A DNA stretch of 12,416 nucleotides from Candidatus Thorarchaeota archaeon (GTDB lineage Archaea > Asgardarchaeota > Thorarchaeia > Thorarchaeales > Thorarchaeaceae), in the NCBI GenBank assembly GCA_029855925.1, contig JAGSHP010000054.1:1-12416 (forward strand), given 5' to 3'. Shown one piece after another: positions 1 to 6,432 of this stretch. The stretch's first letter is position 1. Each line of letters begins with the position of its first letter. Under the pieces are notes generated by a model. It made no database searches. It worked only from the letters and a program-made list of their open reading frames with translations, and had not been told where the DNA came from. The position numbers and the translations under genes are program-made.

Positions 1-883
1 CTATAACATTGTCCCGCTCTAGCTTGTCGCGCAAGTATTCTTCAACAATGTGAAGGGGGATCAGGTCGCCGTCCTCAGTCGTGATGACAGCCCAGTCTAG
101 GCGTTTCAGCAGACGACGAAGGTCATCTGTGCCAATACCAATTCGCTCTGCTGCATCCATGGGACTCAGGAAGCCTTGAGAGATCACCATTCGCTCCAGG
201 ATGACGCGAACCCAGTCTGTTGATGCAACCACCTCATCTGAGACCTCAATCACATCCCAGCCCCACGAGTATACTAGCTCGAGGAGATGGGATTGGTCAA
301 CAGAGAGACGCTGTGCCTCGTTCGCGATGTTGATGTGTCCTTGAAACCGCAGGTCATCATAGAGTCGTCCCTTGAGAGAGGTGACAACGACATAGTCACC
401 GGTCTTTGTACGGAGAACGTCGACTCCTTCATCCGAGGCAGTAGACTCGACCAGATCTGAGATGGTAGCGTCGGATAGCCCCCACATGTCAGCCTCGTGT
501 GCAGTGCGGATGATCGTATCATCATGAATCGACTGGCGTAATCGAGCGCGCAATAGAGGATAGGAGATGACTGTGGTGCCTGTGAAGCCCAGTAGAGCGT
601 TCTCACAGCTCCTGACTATTGAGCGTAGTGATGCCCGGTCAAGCCTTGGTTTCTGAAGCACATCGCGAAGGTCCACCAGTGAGATGGTCATTTGATCAAG
701 GAGCAGTTGGTCAATGATCCCCGCGGACCTGCGCCTGTCTCGAAGGACAACAAGAATGGATGATGAAATGATGAGCATCACAATGAGAAGCCCAAGTATC
801 ACTGCGAATAACTGATCAAGGGCAATACCAAACTGGAACATCACCAATGATTGCAGTTCATATAGCTGCGTGCTCGATGCCAA
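1..883 (-). CDS. Membrane-anchored multi-winged-helix protein, UFL1-like (C-terminus beyond window)
   Basis: The minus-strand frame stays open from 883 to the left edge (294 codons), so the gene is 3'-truncated by the window. The start is TTG at 881-883, chosen because GGAGGT lies 6 nt upstream and a TAG stop lies just above it at 902-904. A hydrophobic segment at about residues 20-47 is followed by RDRRR, suggesting an N-terminal anchor with the rest in the cytoplasm. Residues 55-294 look like consecutive winged-helix units: about 56-118, 122-170, 172-225 and 226-285. Residues 136-290 resemble, from memory, the N-terminal part of human UFL1: LS..I..LV, then a T..G.Y..T strand, then a YDDL..G.INI motif against RDEL..GRVNI. 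Eukaryotic UFL1 is the E3 of UFM1 transfer and is held at the ER by the TM protein DDRGK1. The anchor plus first winged helix could stand in for DDRGK1. A generic winged-helix membrane regulator remains possible. It lies downstream of the ATPase on the same strand, across a 150-nt gap with no clear terminator. Confidence 0.6.
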   Translation of the reverse strand, partial: MASSTQLYELQSLVMFQFGIALDQLFAVILGLLIVMLIISSSILVVLRDRRRSAGIIDQLLLDQMTISLVDLRDVLQKPRLDRASLRSIVRSCENALLGFTGTTVISYPLLRARLRQSIHDDTIIRTAHEADMWGLSDATISDLVESTASDEGVDVLRTKTGDYVVVTSLKGRLYDDLRFQGHINIANEAQRLSVDQSHLLELVYSWGWDVIEVSDEVVASTDWVRVILERMVISQGFLSPMDAAERIGIGTDDLRRLLKRLDWAVITTEDGDLIPLHIVEEYLRDKLERDNVI

Positions 884-889
884 TATCCG

Positions 890-895
890 ACCTCC
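890..895 (-). promoter_or_regulatory. Shine-Dalgarno site of the UFL1-like gene
   Basis: On the minus strand this reads GGAGGT, a full match to the archaeal anti-SD. It lies 6 nt before the TTG at 881-883. It decides the start over the in-frame TTG, GTG and ATG codons further in, which would trim residues just before the membrane segment. Confidence 0.75.
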
Positions 896-1053
896 TGCGA
901 GCTAGGCACACACAGACGACTCGACGAACGCCTTGATGGGGCTTCCGGTACGAGCCAAGCACGGTACATGCAAATCCCTAACGGATCCAAGACAATGACG
1001 TCGTTCCATCTCATCAGTGTCATCGAACATGAATCTGTCTCGTTTCAATTGAC

Positions 1054-3993
1054 TCACAGCAGTATGTTGTCTCGTCGCAATTTGCGCTTGTAGAGTTCCA
1101 TGCCGACAATTGCAGGAAGTGCAAGAATAATGCAGACCAGCCAGTCATACCAAGTGAGTGGAACAAAGAAGAATCGTAGACCGTACGAGTCCAAAATCTC
1201 CTGAGCGGGATAGAGGTACATAAGTCCAAGGTGAGCAATGTAGATGAGACCAAGGAGAATCACATACCTGTACGTTCCTGGTTCTCGTAGTGACTGACTC
1301 AGTGGCATGTTGATTCGTCGAATGATCAACACGATAGTGCTCTCAAGTAGAAGAATCACAGTCAGCATCATCACAGTAGCCTTCATCGGACGATCGACCA
1401 ACGAATAGAAGCCGACCATGTTCTCAGGATAGATACCAACAATCCCCAGCCACCCGGTAAATGTGAGGAAATAAGCCATTCCAGCACCAAAGGCCATCAA
1501 GACAACGTTCAGAGCCATATACTTTGCAAGAGGCCGCGTGATGATCTCCTCGCTGTCGCGGGGTTTCTCGTCCATGACATGAGGTGATGTCTTGTCAAAT
1601 ACCAGAGCAAGACCTGGGAATGAGTGTGTTGTAGCCACCAGATAGAGGCTCTGCCATGGGGCAAGCATCTGAACAAAGCTCGGGAGGAGAAACATCGCTC
1701 CAAAGAAGATTATGCTCTCGAACATGTTGATGGCGATATAGAAGTAGACCATCATTCGAATCTTCGAGAATAGCCCACGACCCTCTTTCACACCAGTCAC
1801 TATCGAGGCGAAGCTGTCATCTGTGATGACCAGATCAGCAGCCTCCTTGGCAACATCTGTACCGGTGATGCCCATTGCAACTCCAGCATCGCTCATGGCA
1901 AGAGCAAGAGCATCATTCACACCGTCACCGGTCATGGCTACTACTTTGTCCAGTGACTGATAGCGTTCCACGATGACTTGCTTGTGCTCTGGGTTCACTC
2001 GCGCGAATACATTCACGTGAATGAACTCCTCGTCACTGAGGTCATGAATCTGGTTGCCCTCGACAACAAGGGAATCGGGGGACAAGATATTCAGATTCTT
2101 AGCAATGGTCTTTGCAGTTGCAGCTGCATCTCCAGTTATCATTACAACATCGATGCCTGCGCTGTGACATGCATCGACTGCCTCCCGAACACCATCACGA
2201 GGCGGGTCCACAATGCAAGCAAGGCCGACATAGGTCAGATCACGTTCAATTGCAGACCGAGCATTAGCACCAGACGGAAGCGCGGTCGTTTCGCGATAGG
2301 CAAGGGATATCACACGATAACCCTGTTCAGCAAAACTCTGAGCAAGCCTATTGATTCTGTCCTGTTCTGCGGGAGTCAGAGGCTTCGGTCCAGAAGGACT
2401 GTGAACGGATCGACAGAGTGGTAGAAGAACCTCAGTTGCACCTTTGGTAAATATGACATATTGGTCACCTCTCTTGCAGACCTTTGACATCCGTTTCAGT
2501 TCAGACTCGAATGGGAAGTCTAGGACGACCTTGTACTCGGATCGAATTGACGCCTCATCAAGCCCGCTCTTTCTAAACAGAGTGAGGAGCGCGGCGTCTG
2601 TAGGATCCCCTACTGGTGTCCAGACGACCTCGTCCTGCGAGACCGGTTTTTGAATGATCTCAGAGTCGTTGTTTATCCCACCGCAGACGATGAGTGTGAA
2701 GAGCCCCTTCCAGCCGTATACATCGCTCACCAGGACCTTGTCCTCAGAGTTGTATCGTTCCGGCATGTCGGGATTGCGTACTCGGTAGATCTCCCCACTC
2801 GGTTCGTAACCGTCACCGGTCACCGTGTAAAGGTTCTCAGTGTCCCAGCAGTACTTGACAGTCATCTGGTTGCGTGTCATGGTGCCGGTCTTGTCCGAGC
2901 AAATCACACTGACACGCCCAAGGCTCTCAACAGCCGACAGGTCACGAATGATGACACCGTGTTTAGCCATTGCGAGAACACCGGTCAATAGTACGATTGT
3001 GGTGAGCAATGGGATATTGATTGGCATGATGGTCATTGCACGAGTGATTCCCTCAGTGATGTCTGCTGCAATGACCTGCAGGTCGAAACTGATCGGAAAC
3101 TGCTCAATGACTGGTGTCACAAAGATTCGCCATGTGATAGACACAAAGAGAAGGATGACCGCAGCAATTCCGAGGTACTTTGCTAGAAGATTGACTTTCT
3201 TCCGAAGAGGTATGTCACCAGTGTTGAGCGACTCAAGACTCCCCTGGATCTTGCCAATCTCAGTGGAGGCACCAGTGGTGGTCACAACTGCTCTGGCGAC
3301 ACCGGTAGCAACATAGGTGCCAAGAAATGCCATGTTCTTCATGTCTGTGAGGGGAGCATTCTCTGGAACTACAGCATCAAACGTCTTACTGACAGGGACG
3401 CTCTCACCAGTCAATGAGGCCTCATTTGTACTGAAGTTGGTGCAAACGATTAGCCTTGCATCGGCGGGGATACGATCTCCCTGTTCGAGCTTGATGATGT
3501 CACCGGGCACTATCTCTGCAGGGTCAATCTGAATATCCTTGCCGTCACGGACCACTCGCGACTCTCCAGCTGATAGTTTCTCCAGCGCCTCAAGTTTCTT
3601 CTGTGCTCGAAACTGCTGAAAGATAGCCACGAGACAGTTGACAAGAACGACAGCCAACCAGAGCATTGCCTGGCCCACTTGATTATCATCCGAGGGGAAC
3701 AACCAAGCAATAAAGAGCAGTGCAAAAGAGCTCAGAAGGTAGATATTGATCAGCCAGTTGAGAATGGGGGCCAGATAGACCTTCCAGAAGCTGCCCTTCG
3801 CTTTTGGAATGGCATTCGGACCGTATCTATCCAGACGACGCTTTGCCTCTTCACTGGTGAGCCCACGTTCTGGATCAACAGATAGAATCTTGAGAACCTC
3901 GTCGAGTGGCAATGCGTGATAGCTGATAGCTGATGTCGCTTGAGTAGTGGCTTCTTGCTCTGACAATGCGTGTACCCCTTCGTAGGAATTCAA
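1054..3993 (-). CDS. P-type cation-transporting ATPase (P2-like), diverged ion-binding site
   Basis: A 979-residue ATP-driven ion pump of the plasma membrane, of normal P2 length. In order: Cation_ATPase_N domain (about 26-64), M1 and M2 (72-99, 108-125), actuator domain with TGES (195-198), M3 and M4 (268-290, 315-343), phosphorylated Asp367 in DKTGTMT, KGAT in the nucleotide domain (517-520), DPPRDGV (596-602), TGDGVND hinge (688-694), then M5-M10 with the Cation_ATPase_C layout. All catalytic motifs are intact. The ion-binding residues are not the usual ones. M4 has P-I-N-I-P (324-328) where Ca2+ and Na+/K+ pumps have PEGLP. M5 keeps Asn756 and Glu759. M6 has Val786 and His790 where SERCA has Asn796 and Asp800. 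The substrate therefore cannot be assigned; Ca2+ is unlikely by the classical mechanism. The start is TTG at 3993: an in-frame TGA lies 9 nt upstream and no SD is seen, which fits a leaderless message from the TATA box at 4020-4027. Confidence 0.93.
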   Translation of the reverse strand: MNSYEGVHALSEQEATTQATSAISYHALPLDEVLKILSVDPERGLTSEEAKRRLDRYGPNAIPKAKGSFWKVYLAPILNWLINIYLLSSFALLFIAWLFPSDDNQVGQAMLWLAVVLVNCLVAIFQQFRAQKKLEALEKLSAGESRVVRDGKDIQIDPAEIVPGDIIKLEQGDRIPADARLIVCTNFSTNEASLTGESVPVSKTFDAVVPENAPLTDMKNMAFLGTYVATGVARAVVTTTGASTEIGKIQGSLESLNTGDIPLRKKVNLLAKYLGIAAVILLFVSITWRIFVTPVIEQFPISFDLQVIAADITEGITRAMTIMPINIPLLTTIVLLTGVLAMAKHGVIIRDLSAVESLGRVSVICSDKTGTMTRNQMTVKYCWDTENLYTVTGDGYEPSGEIYRVRNPDMPERYNSEDKVLVSDVYGWKGLFTLIVCGGINNDSEIIQKPVSQDEVVWTPVGDPTDAALLTLFRKSGLDEASIRSEYKVVLDFPFESELKRMSKVCKRGDQYVIFTKGATEVLLPLCRSVHSPSGPKPLTPAEQDRINRLAQSFAEQGYRVISLAYRETTALPSGANARSAIERDLTYVGLACIVDPPRDGVREAVDACHSAGIDVVMITGDAAATAKTIAKNLNILSPDSLVVEGNQIHDLSDEEFIHVNVFARVNPEHKQVIVERYQSLDKVVAMTGDGVNDALALAMSDAGVAMGITGTDVAKEAADLVITDDSFASIVTGVKEGRGLFSKIRMMVYFYIAINMFESIIFFGAMFLLPSFVQMLAPWQSLYLVATTHSFPGLALVFDKTSPHVMDEKPRDSEEIITRPLAKYMALNVVLMAFGAGMAYFLTFTGWLGIVGIYPENMVGFYSLVDRPMKATVMMLTVILLLESTIVLIIRRINMPLSQSLREPGTYRYVILLGLIYIAHLGLMYLYPAQEILDSYGLRFFFVPLTWYDWLVCIILALPAIVGMELYKRKLRRDNILL

Positions 3994-4005
3994 TGACGTG
4001 CGTCA
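3994..4005. promoter_or_regulatory. Inverted repeat TGACG-N2-CGTCA at the ATPase start (possible operator)
   Basis: TGACGTGCGTCA is a 5-bp perfect dyad with a 2-nt spacer. It lies immediately before the ATPase TTG and downstream of its TATA box, covering the expected transcription start. A repressor bound here would block initiation. The dyad is short, so chance is possible. Confidence 0.35.
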
Positions 4006-4019
4006 CTAAATAAATGCAC

Positions 4020-4027
4020 TTATAATC
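4020..4027 (-). promoter_or_regulatory. TATA box of the P-type ATPase gene
   Basis: On the minus strand this reads GATTATAA. Its centre is about 30 nt before the TTG start codon, so transcription should begin within a few nucleotides of the start, giving a leaderless or nearly leaderless mRNA. This agrees with the absence of an SD sequence. Confidence 0.5.
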
Positions 4028-4080
4028 TATCCAGTCAAGTCGATAATTACTGAGAGACATCCTCGCTTTTGAAGGTTTTC

Positions 4081-4088
4081 TGAACATG
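4081..4088. repeat. Left copy of 8-bp direct repeat (putative target-site duplication)
   Basis: TGAACATG, identical to 4221-4228. The two copies directly flank a 132-bp segment with inverted ends. The last G could belong to either the duplication or the element end, so the duplication is 7 or 8 bp. Confidence 0.55.
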
Positions 4089-4220
4089 GGCTCTGTGTGA
4101 AAAGTCAATTGGGACTGCAAATACTGTTCACATTTTCCTGATGTGATGGTTTAGTTCGATCATTGTTTCTGGTTTGTTGGACCGAATGGCTTAATCTCTT
4201 AGACTTTTCACACAGGACCC
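4089..4220. mobile_element. MITE-like non-autonomous element, 132 bp, with terminal inverted repeats
   Basis: The left end begins GGCTCTGTGTGAAAAGTC (4089-4106). The right end, read inward on the minus strand, begins GGGTCCTGTGTGAAAAGTC (4220-4202). They share a perfect 14-bp core (4093-4106 against 4202-4215), and only the outermost bases differ. The segment is bracketed by the direct repeat TGAACATG. The 95-nt interior holds no plausible gene, so the element would have been moved by a transposase encoded elsewhere. A GG(G)xxCTGTG.. end with an 8-bp duplication is compatible with IS6- or IS1595-type transposases, but I cannot assign the family. It sits between the two divergent promoters without covering either TATA box. 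The alternative is a long inverted repeat used for regulation or as a structured RNA. Confidence 0.55.
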
Positions 4221-4228
4221 TGAACATG
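4221..4228. repeat. Right copy of 8-bp direct repeat (putative target-site duplication)
   Basis: TGAACATG, matching 4081-4088, immediately outside the right inverted end at 4220. Confidence 0.55.
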
Positions 4229-4236
4229 TTATCGCC

Positions 4237-4244
4237 TATAAATT
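4237..4244 (+). promoter_or_regulatory. TATA box of the S8 protease gene
   Basis: TATAAATT lies 49 nt before the ATG at 4286, placing the transcription start near 4263 with a leader of about 20 nt. It lies inside the longer open frame that reaches back to 4163, which argues against upstream start codons. Confidence 0.5.
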
Positions 4245-4285
4245 CATCAAGAGATAGTTTCATCAAGGCAAATGTGTTCACAGAG

Positions 4286-6271
4286 ATGACCATTATGACG
4301 CACGCGCTAGAACCTTACGACTTGCCTTCCAATAAACCCTCCAAGGGATCAACAGGTACACTGAAAGGCATTGCAATTGTGATTGTTCTTCTCATCATTG
4401 TTGCCGGACTGACGGCAATCATATCGCCTCAGTTGCCGAACATAATATCGCCACCCAAAAATGGTGTACGGGTAGCAGTGGTTGATACAGGTGTTGATAG
4501 CACCGACCTACCCATGGGGTCTGTCGTTGCATCAAGAAGCTTCATACTTCCTCAGTACGGTTATGACTTAATGGACACTAGCACGGATGACGCAAGACCC
4601 GACGATGTGCCTCATGGAACACTCGTTGCGAGTACCATCCTGTCATCATCATCAAATGCGGTCATTGTTAATGCCAAGACTATCTCATCAGAGGGGAGTG
4701 CCACAACTCTAGGAATAGTCGCTGCAATATACTGGGCGATGGAACAGAATTGCAGTGTGATAAACCTCAGTCTCGGCTCCGACCCGACCCTTGGTGACCC
4801 GATTGCCAATGCCATTGATGATGCCATAAGTCAGGGAGTCGTAGTTGTGTCATCTGCAGGCAATTCAGGCGACAGTGGCACATCCGGTTCGAGTATAAGT
4901 TCACCAGCGATGTTTCCAAACGTGATTGCAGTGGGGGCGCTCGACGAACTGGGAGAACCAGCAGACTATACTAGTAGTGGACCCACACGCGACCCCATCA
5001 TGAAGCCGGATATAATGGCTGCAGGATACGTCAGCACAAGCAGTGCGTTATACTATGGTACTAGCTTCTCATCGCCTCGTGTCGCGGGGAAAGTTGCAGA
5101 CATGATCAGTTACTGTAATGAGAATGGAATACCATACACGCCCGGGCTCATTAAGGCCGCGCTCATGAAATCAGCCACTCATATGAACTACCCAGAATAT
5201 CTTGTTGGAGCAGGGAAAGTCAACTATGATGGGGCCATCCAGATTCTGAGCTCATTCAACAGCAGCTCAACTGTGCCAAACCTCACCTACATTAATCCAA
5301 AAGAACTGCCACTGGACTACGAACGTCTCTTCTACAATGACAACTACACATTCGGAGTCCAGGTCATAAACAGTAAGGAAATCGCCTATACAATAAATGT
5401 GACCTCTTCAACACCAGATGTCTTTGAGATCCCCTCATCTGTCGTGGTGAACCAGACGGACATCATCCCGCTGCAGATCCATGTCCCGTCAACAGGACCC
5501 ACCCTGTTCTCTGCCAATATCACGTTCACCGGTGATGATACATCCGACTATCTGTCCATATCATTCACGGCTGCAGATGCCGTCGCACACGTTGCACTAG
5601 ACGTCAGCCATTCAACTTGGTCCATTGATACACACTATGGACAATTCAGAGAGTTGTACAAGCTCCTCACAAAGAACTCCATCTCCGTCACGGAATTCGG
5701 GCTTGGGACTACAATCAGCTATGATCTCCTCAGCAGATATGATGCAGTTCTCGTTCTGGACCCATGCTCTTGGAACGTAAATGAGACCGACCCCGTGCAT
5801 CCGGAGGAGTACTCGTTGCCATATGCACCTGACGAGATTAAGGCGTATGAGACGTACTTCAATAATTCAGGTGGAATTTTTATCGCAGGTCTGTCCAATA
5901 GGAGCCTGGATACCTCGGCAGTCAATGACCTCCTCTCATGGAGCGGGTTCTCGTTCAGTGCCAATCGGTACCCGGCTAATGGAAACTATGTGGAGGTGAA
6001 CAACCTCGTAGCGCATGCGATCACCGCGGGTGTCACGAGCTTCGACTTTGTGGGTGCGAACCTCACAGTCCCGGAGAACGGCACAGTCCTGGCGTGGTAT
6101 AGTGATGTGGCGACGCTGGGTAGTCTTGAAGGAAATGGGACGGCAGGTCGAATGGTTGTGACTGGAACCAACTTCTTCATTGACAACTGGGGCCTCACCT
6201 CCAAATACGATGCTGGCGATGACAGAACTCTGGCACTTCAGATCGTGTTGTGGCTCATGAACAAGATTTGA
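4286..6271 (+). CDS. Membrane-tethered subtilisin-family (S8) serine protease with S1P-like domain order
   Basis: A 661-residue cell-surface serine endopeptidase. I chose ATG 4286 (ATG 4295 is an alternative) because the frame upstream contains the TATA box and runs into the MITE-like element. Residues 28-47 form one hydrophobic anchor after a Lys-containing head, so the catalytic part should lie outside the cell. The S8 domain spans about 60-320, with Asp67 in VDTGVD, His110 in PHGT, Asn193 in AGN and Ser260 in GTSFSSP; the triad is complete. No I9-type propeptide is visible between anchor and catalytic domain. Residues 335-430 look like an Ig-like beta domain. Residues 431-661 look like a GATase1/DUF4350-type alpha/beta domain (QFRELY, then a YDAVLVLD strand). 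Eukaryotic site-1 protease has this same order, but with a C-terminal rather than N-terminal TM. The region 325-619 carries twelve N-x-S/T sequons. The substrate is unknown. Confidence 0.9.
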   Translation: MTIMTHALEPYDLPSNKPSKGSTGTLKGIAIVIVLLIIVAGLTAIISPQLPNIISPPKNGVRVAVVDTGVDSTDLPMGSVVASRSFILPQYGYDLMDTSTDDARPDDVPHGTLVASTILSSSSNAVIVNAKTISSEGSATTLGIVAAIYWAMEQNCSVINLSLGSDPTLGDPIANAIDDAISQGVVVVSSAGNSGDSGTSGSSISSPAMFPNVIAVGALDELGEPADYTSSGPTRDPIMKPDIMAAGYVSTSSALYYGTSFSSPRVAGKVADMISYCNENGIPYTPGLIKAALMKSATHMNYPEYLVGAGKVNYDGAIQILSSFNSSSTVPNLTYINPKELPLDYERLFYNDNYTFGVQVINSKEIAYTINVTSSTPDVFEIPSSVVVNQTDIIPLQIHVPSTGPTLFSANITFTGDDTSDYLSISFTAADAVAHVALDVSHSTWSIDTHYGQFRELYKLLTKNSISVTEFGLGTTISYDLLSRYDAVLVLDPCSWNVNETDPVHPEEYSLPYAPDEIKAYETYFNNSGGIFIAGLSNRSLDTSAVNDLLSWSGFSFSANRYPANGNYVEVNNLVAHAITAGVTSFDFVGANLTVPENGTVLAWYSDVATLGSLEGNGTAGRMVVTGTNFFIDNWGLTSKYDAGDDRTLALQIVLWLMNKI

Positions 6272-6367
6272 GAGCAAGGTGTACATACGAGCACGATGGT
6301 TGCTGTGAGTCGGAAGCTTTTAAGGGAGGATACGTAAGCTACACTACAAAACTGAGTCGAAATCGGA

Positions 6368-6403
6368 CAAGCTGATGACCCGATCCGTCGTGTCATCAGT
6401 TTG
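6368..6403. promoter_or_regulatory. 12-bp inverted repeat upstream of the MFS TATA box (operator or terminator hairpin)
   Basis: CTGATGAC (6372-6379) and GTCATCAG (6392-6399) are perfect inverted copies 12 nt apart. Counting one G-U pair, the stem extends to CAAGCTGATGAC/GTCATCAGTTTG. It ends 3 nt before the MFS TATA box, where a regulator would interfere with TFB/TBP. A T6 run follows at 6411-6416, so it could instead terminate the protease transcript. Confidence 0.45.
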
Positions 6404-6406
6404 CCG

Positions 6407-6416
6407 TATATTTTTT
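6407..6416 (+). promoter_or_regulatory. TATA box of the MFS transporter gene
   Basis: TATATTTTTT starts 26 nt before the ATG at 6433. This is the standard archaeal TATA-to-start distance for a leaderless transcript. No SD precedes that ATG, which supports 6433 as the true start. Confidence 0.55.
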
Positions 6417-6432
6417 GCATCTCTATTTCTAG

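Noticed and set aside
841..1023. Minus-strand open frame of 60 codons between the ATPase and the UFL1-like gene
   Set aside because: It overlaps the UFL1-like start in another frame, has no SD, and its product shows no domain-like pattern.
904..1053. Possible RNA gene or promoter in the spacer between the ATPase and the UFL1-like gene
   Set aside because: I found no cloverleaf, T-loop sequence, TATA box or strong hairpin; it looks like plain spacer read through from the ATPase.
2840..3316. Plus-strand open frame of 158 codons opposite the ATPase
   Set aside because: It is antisense to the conserved M3-M4 region and has no recognisable protein features.
1054..3993. Calling the pump a Ca2+-ATPase
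   Set aside because: The overall architecture fits, but the M4 Glu and the M6 Asn/Asp needed for Ca2+ are missing, so no substrate is given.
4163..4285. N-terminal extension of the protease back to TTG 4163
   Set aside because: The extension begins inside the MITE-like element and contains the TATA box; the anchor and protease are complete from 4286.
4105..4293. Minus-strand open frame across the MITE-like element
   Set aside because: It spans an element boundary and the protease promoter, and its product has no transposase-like or other motif.
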